A stretch of DNA of 64,000 nucleotides, taken from Roseibium aquae (lineage in GTDB: Bacteria; Pseudomonadota; Alphaproteobacteria; Rhizobiales; Stappiaceae). The translations under genes and the position numbers were made by a program. The DNA lies in NCBI RefSeq assembly GCF_008711285.1, contig NZ_VXDC01000003.1, positions 298,867 to 362,866 on the forward strand. Direction: 5' to 3'. Position 1 is the first letter of the stretch; each line of letters opens with the position of its first letter. Of the stretch, positions 53,570-62,645 are shown piece by piece. Below the pieces are notes generated by a model that was given only the letters and a program-made list of their open reading frames with translations, searched no databases and had not been told where the DNA came from.

Positions 53570-54025
53570 CTAGTCCCCGGCCCTGCGCTGGGCTTCCGCA
53601 AGATCGCGGGTCGTGCGCTCCAGACGAAGGGCCAAGGTGCGCATGACCTCAAGAGAAATATCGGGAAACTCTTTCAAGAGCTTCAAGAAATCGTCCTTTG
53701 ACACGATCAGGACATCCATGTCTGTGGCCGCCACCAGGGTCGCCGTCCGCGGCACGTCGCACAAGATGGCGATTTCACCGACAATGGAGTTCTCCCCCAC
53801 TTGCGCCACCGTCCTCTCTCCTTCCGGCGTATCGACGCGAACATCGGCCGTGCCAAGCAGGATGATGAACGCACTATCGCCTTCCTCACCCTGGCTGCAC
53901 AGCCGTTCCCCTTTCTGATACCGCGTCCGGTCGCTGATAAAGGCCAGCAGGCGCAGTTTGGTCTCGTCAATCCCGCGAAACAAGGGAACGCGTCTGAGAG
54001 CTTCGACCTCGGTCTCCAAAGACAT
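53570..54025 (-). CDS. Stand-alone cyclic-nucleotide-binding domain protein
   Basis: 151 residues, essentially one CAP-type domain without a DNA-binding part. The phosphate-binding cassette is intact (GENSIVGEIAILCDVPRTAT, with the Glu and Arg that bind the cyclic phosphate). Probable cytoplasmic receptor for the product of the cyclase encoded 1 kb downstream. The ATG at 54025 after GGGAGG is preferred; an upstream ATG at 54085 adds 20 residues. It sits 83 bases after the ABC-like gene. Confidence 0.88.
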   Translation of the reverse strand: MSLETEVEALRRVPLFRGIDETKLRLLAFISDRTRYQKGERLCSQGEEGDSAFIILLGTADVRVDTPEGERTVAQVGENSIVGEIAILCDVPRTATLVAATDMDVLIVSKDDFLKLLKEFPDISLEVMRTLALRLERTTRDLAEAQRRAGD

Positions 54026-54108
54026 ATCCACCTCCCGCCCCATTCCTTTGTCTACTGCCATGTCAAATGCCAAATCACGAAGCACAAAAGCACTTTAAAA
54101 CCAAAGCC

Positions 54109-56703
54109 TCAAGTCGGGTCGGCCTGTTTTGAGGCAAGCCGCCCCTGGTCGAGAAGAACATGGGCATGAAACTCTTCCGCCAACCCGGTATACGGGGACC
54201 CGAACAGCAGCGTCCGGCCTTCGAGCAAGGCCCGCAGGGTCTGGCGCAGTTGCTGATCCTCGTCGTTGAGACCGGTTGCGATGTCATCGAGGATCGTGAC
54301 TGGCGCGTTTTTCAAAAGCCCGCGCACCAGCGCAAGACGCCGCCGCTGGCTTGCCGACAAGCGCGATCCTGACACCCCGACATGGTAATTGAACCCGGCG
54401 AACATGATCGGCTCGCGCAGCCCTGTTTCCTCCACGATCGAGCGGATGACCTGATCGATCCGCTGACGGGCATCGCGCCGGTCGACCCGGGCGCGCCCGA
54501 ACAGGAGATTGTCCTCGATGGTCAGCGGCGGCAGATACACACCCGGATCGATCGCCACGAAGGTCTCGCCCGGCGCGACCACCTTTTCCAGGAACTGCTT
54601 GCGCGCCTGGCAGATCTCGGCCTTGAGCTCATCCGTCATGACGCCGAGACGATGCCGGGCGGGAACCAGTTTGAATGCAAGGCCTGCCAGCCGCGCCCTA
54701 TCGGCGTCTTGCATCCGGCTTTTCTGGACCACTGACCGGGCGTTGCGCACGATGCGGTCGAATTCCGGCAGATCGTCCTGGGTAATGAACGAATAGGTTC
54801 CCAGCAGCCCGCTGTCGCCCGACACGTTCGCGAACAGTTCGATCATCGTCTCGGCAATCTTGAGCCCGATCTCCTCGAGCCGGCCGTCGATCCCCGTCTC
54901 TTTCAGGAAGGCTTTCACTTCCGGCAGGTCGGGAACCTGATCCATTGTGATGTCGGGATCTTTGGGCACGGCGAAGAAAAGGTTCTCCGCCAGCGTCGCG
55001 CTGGCATTGAATTGTGAGATGTTCCAAAGCTCCACCAGCCCGCGCAGCGTTGGATCCTCGGCGATCCGGCGCTCAAGCGTGGCCCTGACGGCCAGAATGC
55101 GCTCGGCGAACTTGTCGTCGAGGGTGGGATCGAACCGGGACTGCAGGCCGAGCCGGTAGACATCGGCGTCAAGGCCGACGGCCGACAGGAGTTCCAGCGC
55201 CCGGCGATCGAGCTCGGCAAGGTCCTTGACACCGGCCGCCGCATAATCGTCCCAAACAGCGGCCCGGTCATAGGTGGGGTTCACGGTCAGGCGCGCCTCG
55301 GTCAACCACCGTTCGTGAGCCCGTTGTTCCTCCGCCGTGCGCTCAGGCCCGACCAGCGGCCGGTGACGAAGCCCGTAATACATGTTGTCGCGGATCGTTC
55401 CGGTCCACACATGCACCGCGCCACCCACATAGGCGATTTCACGCCCAAGTGTGGCCTCCGACAGCTTGTCGAGGTCCTGCCCCCCGATTTCCACCCGGCC
55501 GGAGGATGGGCTGACCAGTCCGGCGGCCAGTTGCAGCACCTCGGCCCGGCCCGATCCGTCCGGCCCGACCACCGCCACCATCTGGCCTTGAGGCACCTTC
55601 AGCGACACGTCGAAGACCTCCTGGCCGGCCGCTCCGCCGGAGAAACTGACATTGGACAGAACCAGGTCGCCCTTGAGGGCAACCGTCTCGTCCGACGTCA
55701 GGCGCTCGGCCGGATAGATGTCGACCGGGTCGAAGTTTTCCACAACCGTTTGATACTTCACCGAAACATCGGCCGTCATCTGGTAGTAGGCGAGCAATTC
55801 CTTCCAGGGACCGGCGAGGTCCTTGTAGGCCGCGATCACCGCCAGCAATGCCCCGATGCTAAGGTCTCCCTCAATCACCAGATATCCGCCGATCAGATAG
55901 AAGAAGAACGGCGTCAGCTGGTTCATGAAGTTGTTCAGGAACTTGATGAAGTACTTCCGATTGTATATCTCGTAGCGGATCTTGAAGTTTTCATACAAGC
56001 GGTCGGACAAATCCGCCGAATGCCAGGCCGACGCGTCATTGGCATGAATTTCGGGCACGCCGGTGATGCTTTCCCCAACCTTGTCGGCAATGACCCGGAC
56101 ATTCTTGACCCGCCGGCGGGACAGAAGCACAACCTTCCGCTGCAACTTCGGAATGATATAGGCCTGGATCGGATACGAGCTGATCGCCGCCAGGCCCAGC
56201 AGCGGGTCCTGCATGAAGATGAAGCCAAGCTGGACCACCAGCATGCCGCCCTGATAGGCCGGCAGCGCGAACGCCTCGCCGATGAAGCCCCCGACATCCT
56301 CCACCTCGGAGGTGATCATCGGAATGATTTCGCCGGAACTCACTTTCCGGAAATGCGGCAACCGGAACCGCAGGACACGCTGGAAGAGTTCGAACCGCAG
56401 GCGGCGCAGCATCCGCTCGCCCAATCGTCCCTTGTAGACGTTGAGGAACAACTTCAGGCCGTTGGAGACGACCACCAGACCCAGAAACGTAAAACACAGA
56501 AGGACGAGATAGGAGACCTGATCGAATTCGAAGCCAAATACGGCGCGCGGAAAGCCGCTGCCCTGGACCGCGTCATTGACGATAAGCTTCGGCAACTCGA
56601 GCAGAATGTAGGTCACCGGATAGGTGAGAACGGTGACACATAAAATGAAGATCTGCTGACGTTTGCTGAACCGCCAAATGAAACTGAAAAGGCTTTTTTC
56701 CAT
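54109..56703 (-). CDS. ABC-exporter-like protein with degenerate ATPase motifs and a large insertion
   Basis: 864 residues. A six-helix type IV exporter transmembrane domain (1-330) leads to a nucleotide-binding-like domain in which nearly every catalytic element is altered: Walker A reads GPDGSGRA (about 378-386) with the Lys and Ser/Thr lost; the Q-loop Gln is Gly; the signature is LSASQ (about 781-785); Walker B ends in Asp-Asp (ILDDIAT, about 801); the switch His is Ser. About 230 extra residues (450-700) separate the two halves. ATP hydrolysis is doubtful. Heads the group with the cNMP-binding, MBL and cyclase genes. Start at 56703 uncertain (no clear ribosome site). Confidence 0.83.
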   Translation of the reverse strand: MEKSLFSFIWRFSKRQQIFILCVTVLTYPVTYILLELPKLIVNDAVQGSGFPRAVFGFEFDQVSYLVLLCFTFLGLVVVSNGLKLFLNVYKGRLGERMLRRLRFELFQRVLRFRLPHFRKVSSGEIIPMITSEVEDVGGFIGEAFALPAYQGGMLVVQLGFIFMQDPLLGLAAISSYPIQAYIIPKLQRKVVLLSRRRVKNVRVIADKVGESITGVPEIHANDASAWHSADLSDRLYENFKIRYEIYNRKYFIKFLNNFMNQLTPFFFYLIGGYLVIEGDLSIGALLAVIAAYKDLAGPWKELLAYYQMTADVSVKYQTVVENFDPVDIYPAERLTSDETVALKGDLVLSNVSFSGGAAGQEVFDVSLKVPQGQMVAVVGPDGSGRAEVLQLAAGLVSPSSGRVEIGGQDLDKLSEATLGREIAYVGGAVHVWTGTIRDNMYYGLRHRPLVGPERTAEEQRAHERWLTEARLTVNPTYDRAAVWDDYAAAGVKDLAELDRRALELLSAVGLDADVYRLGLQSRFDPTLDDKFAERILAVRATLERRIAEDPTLRGLVELWNISQFNASATLAENLFFAVPKDPDITMDQVPDLPEVKAFLKETGIDGRLEEIGLKIAETMIELFANVSGDSGLLGTYSFITQDDLPEFDRIVRNARSVVQKSRMQDADRARLAGLAFKLVPARHRLGVMTDELKAEICQARKQFLEKVVAPGETFVAIDPGVYLPPLTIEDNLLFGRARVDRRDARQRIDQVIRSIVEETGLREPIMFAGFNYHVGVSGSRLSASQRRRLALVRGLLKNAPVTILDDIATGLNDEDQQLRQTLRALLEGRTLLFGSPYTGLAEEFHAHVLLDQGRLASKQADPT

Positions 56704-56932
56704 AAAGGCATCCGGGTCGGCAGGGTGCGGCCGCGCACCGTCTCGTCGGCGCGCCATATTAGCGCCTCAATCCAAATCCGCTAGCTCGGATTACGCCTCA
56801 ATTCTTCGTGGGAACGTGGATTGACGGGGTGGATTCAATTTGAAACTGTGGCGCGGGGCCAAATAAGCGCGTGACAAATGGGGCCGCGACAGGACATAAG
56901 TCCGGCGGACCGTCGGGGGCAGACAGGCATAC

Positions 56933-58159
56933 ATGCGTTCCAAATCGCCGAAAATCCTCATCTACAGCCACGATTCTTTCGGCCTTGGCCATCTGCGCAG
57001 GTGCCGGGCTATTGCCCATGCCCTGGTCGGCGCGTTTGACGACCTGTCCGTCATGATCCTTTCGGGATCACCCATCATCGGCAGTTTCGAGTTCAGATCC
57101 CGCGTCGATTTCGTTCGCATCCCGGGCGTCATAAAGCTGCGAAACGGCGAATACACGCCGCAATCCCTGCATTTGAACATCGATCACACGCTGGAGATCC
57201 GCTCGTCCATCATCGAGCATACGGCGGAGGTGTTCGAGCCCGATATCTTTATTGTGGACAAGGAGCCGCTGGGTCTGCGCGGCGAGGTGGTGTCGACCCT
57301 GGAAGCCCTGAAGGGAACCGACACCCGCCTGGTGCTGGGCTTGAGAGACGTTATGGACGATCCGGCCATCCTGCGGGACGAATGGGACCGGAAGAACGTG
57401 ATGCCGGCGCTTGAGCGGCTTTACGACGAGATCTGGATCTATGGACCGGAGGGCATCTGCAACCCGGTGGAAGGCATCGCGCTGCCCAAAACCGTCACGC
57501 AAAAGCTGCAATATACCGGCTATCTGCGCCGCGCCCTGCCCGCCCATGCGGAAGGCCAGCCGCTTCCCGAACCCTTTGGCGATGAACCCTTCATCCTGGT
57601 GACACCGGGCGGCGGCGGCGACGGCGTCGAGATGGTCGACTGGGTCATGCGCGCCTATGAAGCCTATGCGAGGCCGCTTTTCCCCGCCTTGATCGTGCTT
57701 GGACCATTCATGCCCGCCGCCTCGGTGACCGAATTCACCGAGCGCGCGGAGAACCTGCGTGATGTGGAAGTAATCCGCTTCACACCCCAGATCGAGCCGT
57801 ATCTGGCGGCCGCGACCGCGATCGTGGGGATGGGCGGGTACAACACCTTCTGTGAAATCCTGTCCTTCGACAAGCCGACCCTCCTGGTGCCCCGGATCGT
57901 TCCACGGCGCGAGCAGGCCATCCGGGCGGCCCGGGCCGAAAACTCGGGGCTTTTGCGGGTGCTGCCGATCGACCACTACCCCAATACCGATCTGATGACC
58001 GTGGCCCTGGCAGACTTGCCCCGCGCGCCGCGTCCGTCGGCCGCCGGGGTCGACAATCTGCTCGACGGGCTGGACATCATCGGGGACAGGGTCGGCCAGA
58101 TCCTCGACGAGAACCGGCGGGCCCGGAAAACGCGGCGGCTGATTCCGTTTCCGCAGTAA
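56933..58159 (+). CDS. MurG-like GT-B glycosyltransferase
   Basis: 408 residues. The start KILIYSHDSFGLGHLRRCRA and later ILVTPGGGGDG and FTPQIEPYLAAATAIVGMGGYNTFCEIL match the GT28/MurG-like group that binds a UDP- or CDP-sugar with a G-G-N-T-type motif. First gene of a five-gene plus-strand unit, divergent from the ABC-like gene (229 bases between them). Works presumably on a surface polymer; donor and acceptor unknown. Confidence 0.82.
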   Translation: MRSKSPKILIYSHDSFGLGHLRRCRAIAHALVGAFDDLSVMILSGSPIIGSFEFRSRVDFVRIPGVIKLRNGEYTPQSLHLNIDHTLEIRSSIIEHTAEVFEPDIFIVDKEPLGLRGEVVSTLEALKGTDTRLVLGLRDVMDDPAILRDEWDRKNVMPALERLYDEIWIYGPEGICNPVEGIALPKTVTQKLQYTGYLRRALPAHAEGQPLPEPFGDEPFILVTPGGGGDGVEMVDWVMRAYEAYARPLFPALIVLGPFMPAASVTEFTERAENLRDVEVIRFTPQIEPYLAAATAIVGMGGYNTFCEILSFDKPTLLVPRIVPRREQAIRAARAENSGLLRVLPIDHYPNTDLMTVALADLPRAPRPSAAGVDNLLDGLDIIGDRVGQILDENRRARKTRRLIPFPQ

Positions 58160-58193
58160 CCCCTCATCAGACACACGTTCGAGATCGAATTTC

Positions 58194-59417
58194 ATGTCCC
58201 GCATCGCCGTTGTGGTCAAAGGCTATCCACGCTTGTCCGAAACCTTCATCGCTCAGGAGATCCTGGGCCTGGAACAGCGGGGCATCGAGATCCTGATTGT
58301 TGCGCTGCGCAAGCCCTATGATCCGTTCATCCATGATCTGCACCGGCAGATTCGCGCGGAAGTGATGTATTTGCCCGAATATGTGAAGGACGATCCGGCG
58401 CGGGTGGCGCGGGCCAAACGCTGGGCGGAAAAACAGCCGACCTTCGCGGCCGCACGGTCCCTGCTGAAGGCCGACCTCGCCCGGGCCCCGGGCAATGACC
58501 GCAAACGCCGCTGGGCCCAGGGCTGCGTCTTTGCCCATGAATTGCCGCAGGACGTGCGCTGGATCCACACGCACTACCTGCACACCCCTTGCTCTGCGGC
58601 GCGCTATGCCGCCCATCTGTCCGGCCTCGGATGGTCCTTTTCCGCACACGCCAAGGACATCTGGACGAGCCCGGATTGGGACCTGCGGACAAAGCTGGAC
58701 GATGCGGCCTGGGGCGTCACCTGCACGAAGGTCAACACCGGGCACCTCAAGGGCCTTTGCAAAACACCCGAAAAGATCGAGCTGGTCTATCACGGCCTCG
58801 ATTTTTGCGGCTTTCCCGAGCCATCGGGACCGCCCTCGATGCGCGATGGGGCAAGCGAGCCGGTGGAGCTGGTCTCCGTGGGGCGGGCAGTGGAAAAGAA
58901 GGGCTATGACGATCTGCTGACCGCGCTTGCCCTCCTTCCCGGCGATCTCAACTGGCGCTTTACCCATGTTGGCGGCGGGGACCTGTCGGACAAGCTGAAG
59001 GCGATGGCGGATGGCCTGAACCTGTCGGGGCGGATCGTCTGGCGCGGCGCGCAGCCGCGCGAGGAAGTCATCAAGGCCTGCCGGACCGCCGACCTGTTCG
59101 TCCTGCCCTCCAAGCTCGCCAAGTCGGGCGACCGGGACGGTTTGCCCAATGTTCTGATGGAAGCGCAGTCCATGGGGCTTTGCTGCCTGTCGACCCGGGT
59201 CTCCGCGATCCCGGAACTGATCGAGGATGGCCGGACCGGACGCCTGGTCGCGCCTGGCGACCCCCAAGCACTGGCCGGCGCGCTGGCCGACCTGATCCGC
59301 GCGCCAGGCGAGCGGGACCGGCTGGGCAAAGCGGCGGCCAGCCATGTTCGAAGCCACTTCGCCAGCGCGCCGGGGCTTGACCTGCTTGCGGAAAAATTCC
59401 GACAAGTGGGGGCATGA
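58194..59417 (+). CDS. GT4-family glycosyltransferase (second of the cluster)
   Basis: 407 residues. GT4 signature regions: IAVVVKGYPRLSETFIAQEIL at the start, VELVSVGRAVEKKGYDDLLTAL and LPNVLMEAQSMGLCCLSTRV for the donor site. Transfers a sugar with retention of configuration, from a nucleotide sugar to a glycan. Follows the first transferase by 34 bases and precedes the next by 25, so it is co-transcribed. Confidence 0.87.
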   Translation: MSRIAVVVKGYPRLSETFIAQEILGLEQRGIEILIVALRKPYDPFIHDLHRQIRAEVMYLPEYVKDDPARVARAKRWAEKQPTFAAARSLLKADLARAPGNDRKRRWAQGCVFAHELPQDVRWIHTHYLHTPCSAARYAAHLSGLGWSFSAHAKDIWTSPDWDLRTKLDDAAWGVTCTKVNTGHLKGLCKTPEKIELVYHGLDFCGFPEPSGPPSMRDGASEPVELVSVGRAVEKKGYDDLLTALALLPGDLNWRFTHVGGGDLSDKLKAMADGLNLSGRIVWRGAQPREEVIKACRTADLFVLPSKLAKSGDRDGLPNVLMEAQSMGLCCLSTRVSAIPELIEDGRTGRLVAPGDPQALAGALADLIRAPGERDRLGKAAASHVRSHFASAPGLDLLAEKFRQVGA

Positions 59418-59442
59418 CCATCAGGACCCGCGCCGAGCCCGC

Positions 59443-60558
59443 ATGAAAATCGCCTTCACAGCGCCGATGAAACCGCTGGACCATCCCGAGCCCTCCGGCG
59501 ACCGGACGATGGGCCGGCTGTTCGTGCGGGCCGCCCGACTGGCCGGGCACGAGGTACGGGTCGCGTCCACCTTCCGGGCCTGGTCGAAAAGCGGCGGTGA
59601 GGCTCAGCGACACCTGAAGGAGGCCGCTCTTGAGGAAGCGCACCGCATCGGCGACACATGGGAGGAAGAGGGATACCGTCCCGATATTTTCCTGACCTAC
59701 CACGTCTATCACAAGGCGCCTGACTGGATCGGCCCCGTCCTGGCGGACAGGTTCAACCTTCCCTATGCGATCCTGGAGGCGAGCCGCGCGCCCAAACACC
59801 AGGAAGGCGCGTTTCGTCTTGGTTTCGCCGACGCGGACAGGGCGCTGCACCGGGCCGATATGGTGGCCGCGCTGCACGAGGCCGATGCGCAATGCCTTCG
59901 GCCAGTGCTGGCGTCGGGCCAGCTGACCGTCCTGTTGCCCTTTATCGATACCCAGGCCTTCGAGGTGGCCTCCAACCTCGCAAAACCGCTTGCCAACGCA
60001 CCATTGGACCTTTTGGCCGTCGGGATGATGCGGCCCGGGGACAAGGAAAGATCCTACCGGGTCCTGGCGGAGGCACTTGAGCGCGTGAGCGACCTGCCGT
60101 GGCATTTGACGATCATCGGCGACGGCATGGCCGCCCCGGATGTCCGGCCATTGTTTCCGCCCCAGCGCACACGGTTTCTGGGCACCCTGCCGCCGTCCGA
60201 CCTGCCCGCGGAATATGCCCGGCACGACCTGTTCGTCTGGCCGGCGATCCGCGAGGCTTTCGGTCTGGTTTTCCTTGAAGCCCAGGCCGCCGGCCTTGGC
60301 GTTGTGGCGGGGGATGCGTTCGGGGTCCCGAGCATCGTCCGGCACGGGGTCACCGGGCTGCTGGCGCCGGAGGGCGACGCCGAAGCGCTGGCCGTCAATC
60401 TGCGCAAGGTGCTCAGCGATCCGCAGCGCGCCGACGACATGGGCCTTGCCGCGCGCGATCACATTGCGGCCCGCCACACCCTGGCGGCCGGATCGGAGCG
60501 CCTCGATGCCTTTCTGGAACAGGCTGTGGCCAACTTCACCCGCCACCGGGGCGGTTGA
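59443..60558 (+). CDS. GT4-family glycosyltransferase (third of the cluster)
   Basis: 371 residues starting MKIAFTAPMKPLDHPEPSGD, with the donor region LFVWPAIREAFGLVFLEAQA and VPSIVRHGVTGLL. The ATG at 59443 is preferred over an in-frame upstream start inside the previous gene. Belongs to the same transcript as its neighbours. The donor is unknown. Confidence 0.86.
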   Translation: MKIAFTAPMKPLDHPEPSGDRTMGRLFVRAARLAGHEVRVASTFRAWSKSGGEAQRHLKEAALEEAHRIGDTWEEEGYRPDIFLTYHVYHKAPDWIGPVLADRFNLPYAILEASRAPKHQEGAFRLGFADADRALHRADMVAALHEADAQCLRPVLASGQLTVLLPFIDTQAFEVASNLAKPLANAPLDLLAVGMMRPGDKERSYRVLAEALERVSDLPWHLTIIGDGMAAPDVRPLFPPQRTRFLGTLPPSDLPAEYARHDLFVWPAIREAFGLVFLEAQAAGLGVVAGDAFGVPSIVRHGVTGLLAPEGDAEALAVNLRKVLSDPQRADDMGLAARDHIAARHTLAAGSERLDAFLEQAVANFTRHRGG

Positions 60559-60576
60559 GACCAACGAGAGTTAACG

Positions 60577-61743
60577 ATGACGCACCACGCCTTCATTCAC
60601 GTGCAGCATCTGTTGGGGACCGGCCACGCGGTGCGGGCCGTTGCCATCGGCAAGGCCCTGGCCGAAAAGGGGATCGCGGTCACCTTGGCGACCGGCAACA
60701 CCTTGCCCCCGACCCTCGACCGGGCCGCGCTGGAGATCCTGGACCTGCCCCCGGTCAAAAGCCCGGACGCCGTGTTCGACCGGCTCGTTACCCCGGACGG
60801 CCGCGAGATCGACGAGGCCTGGAAGGTCCGGCGGCGGGACAAGACCCTTGCCGCCTTCCAGTCCCGTCCGTTCGACCTTCTTCTGACGGAAACCTATCCT
60901 TTCGGCCGCCGCCAGTTCGAGTTCGAACTGGCACCGCTGCTGGCAGCCGCCCGCGCCGCGCCGCGCCGCCCTCTGATCGCCACCTCGATCCGCGATATTC
61001 TCGTGCGCAAGCAGGAGCTGTGGAAAGAGGAATGGATGGCCGATCAAGCACTCGCCCACTACGACCGGATCCTGGTCCATTCCGATCCGGATTTCGTGCA
61101 ATTGGCCGACAGCTTTCCCTTCGCCGACCGTGTCGCGCCCCTGGTCCGGTACACGGGCTATGTCGGCGGGGCCGCCCGGGCGGTTCCACCCGGCACGGAT
61201 GGGGACGACGAAGTCATCATCTCCTGCGGTGGCGGAGCCGTCGCCGACGGCCTGTTGAACGCCGCGCTGGACGCCCGCCCGCTGTCGCGCCGGGCCGGGG
61301 ACGCGACATGGCGCGTGCTGGTCGGCCATGATGTCTCCGAGGAGGCCTTTAGGGCGTACCGGACCCGCGCCGGCGGTGGCGTGATCGTGGAACGCGCCCG
61401 GCCCGACTTTCCGGGCCTGTTGAAACGGGCGCGCCTGTCCGTCAGCCAGGCCGGTTACAACACGGTGCTCGATATTCTGATCGCCGGGGTCCCGTGTGTG
61501 CTGGTTCCTTTCGCCCAGGCCCGGGAGACCGAACAGGCCCAGCGCGCGGATGCGCTCGCCGCCCATGGCCGGGCCGTCGTGGCATCCGAGAAAACCTTGA
61601 CCCCGGAACGGCTGGCCGCCGCGATCGACGACGCCCTCGCCCTGCCCCGCCGCCAGCATCCCGTTCGCCTCGGAGGCGCCGAAAACAGCGCGCAGATCCT
61701 GCTGGAAGATCTTCGGGAGCGGATCGGGGCCAGCCGGGCATGA
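60577..61743 (+). CDS. MurG-like glycosyltransferase (fourth of the cluster)
   Basis: 388 residues, same group as the first transferase: HVQHLLGTGHAVRAVAIGKAL, EVIISCGGGAVADGLL, LSVSQAGYNTVLDILIAGVPCVLVPF. The SQAGYNT motif places the nucleotide-sugar base. Coupled to the deacetylase gene by ATGA at 61740-61743. Likely adds another sugar to the same chain. Confidence 0.86.
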   Translation: MTHHAFIHVQHLLGTGHAVRAVAIGKALAEKGIAVTLATGNTLPPTLDRAALEILDLPPVKSPDAVFDRLVTPDGREIDEAWKVRRRDKTLAAFQSRPFDLLLTETYPFGRRQFEFELAPLLAAARAAPRRPLIATSIRDILVRKQELWKEEWMADQALAHYDRILVHSDPDFVQLADSFPFADRVAPLVRYTGYVGGAARAVPPGTDGDDEVIISCGGGAVADGLLNAALDARPLSRRAGDATWRVLVGHDVSEEAFRAYRTRAGGGVIVERARPDFPGLLKRARLSVSQAGYNTVLDILIAGVPCVLVPFAQARETEQAQRADALAAHGRAVVASEKTLTPERLAAAIDDALALPRRQHPVRLGGAENSAQILLEDLRERIGASRA

Positions 61744-62531
61744 CACCGGATCTGGCGCGTTTCCGCTCGGACCTCACGCGGCATCTCGACTGGTTCGCCG
61801 AGCGCCGCCGAAAGGCCCGGTTCTGGTGGCGCGACGACGACGCGACCCGACCGTCGACGGAACTGGACCGGCTTCTGACCATTGCCAACACCCATGGCGT
61901 GGAGGTGGCCCTGGCGGTCATTCCCAAGGACGCCGAACCCGCCCTGGCCGCACGCCTCGCGCGGGAACCACATGCCGTGGTGCTGCAGCATGGCTGGCAG
62001 CATGCCAATTTTCAGCGCGCGGATCTTGGCGAGAAATCGGCCGAACTCGGATCCCGCCGGGACGTCGCCGAGGCCCTGGCGGAACTGTCGGAGGGCAGGC
62101 GCCGCCTCGACACGCTGTTCGGCGGCCGCTTCGTGCCCGTTCTTGTGCCGCCCTGGAACCGCATCGCGCCGGCCCTTTCCCGGCGGCTGGAGACCGCCGG
62201 CCTTTCAGGTCTGTCAACCTTCACCTGGATGCATGCGCCCCATCCGGCCCAGATCCAGACCCATGTCGACATGGTGGATTGGCGCAAGGGACGCGGCTTC
62301 ATCGGCTGGGCCGAAGCCAGCCGGCGGCTTGACCTGCAACTGTGCCGCCGCCGCACCAATTCCTCCGAGCCCATCGGGCTGCTCTCTCATCATCTGGTCA
62401 TGGATGAGGGCAGCTTCACTTTCCTCGACGAGCTGCTGCGGATCGCAGCGCATCACCCCGGCGCGGACTGGCCGGGCGTGAGGTCGCTGGTCATGCCCCC
62501 GGCCGGGGGGAACGGTGGCGGCTGGCTTTAA
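61740..62531 (+). CDS. Polysaccharide deacetylase (NodB-like)
   Basis: 263 residues. NodB-type metal and catalytic residues: Asp in WRDDDAT (about 31-36), His-x3-His in QHGWQHAN (about 83-90), PPWNR and a final SHH. Removes acetyl groups from N-acetylhexosamines in a polymer. No signal peptide, so it may act in the cytoplasm on a lipid-linked intermediate. The last gene of the five-gene unit; start fixed by the overlap with the previous stop. The frame runs on upstream but inside the neighbouring gene. Confidence 0.85.
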   Translation: MTPDLARFRSDLTRHLDWFAERRRKARFWWRDDDATRPSTELDRLLTIANTHGVEVALAVIPKDAEPALAARLAREPHAVVLQHGWQHANFQRADLGEKSAELGSRRDVAEALAELSEGRRRLDTLFGGRFVPVLVPPWNRIAPALSRRLETAGLSGLSTFTWMHAPHPAQIQTHVDMVDWRKGRGFIGWAEASRRLDLQLCRRRTNSSEPIGLLSHHLVMDEGSFTFLDELLRIAAHHPGADWPGVRSLVMPPAGGNGGGWL

Positions 62532-62645
62532 GGTTCATAAAGGAAGTTCGACAACACCATTATTACGATACCCCTGCGTCATCGAGAAGAAACAAAACCT
62601 TGAGATTTATTATCGATCAAGGGCAAATAACCGAAGAGATTCTCG

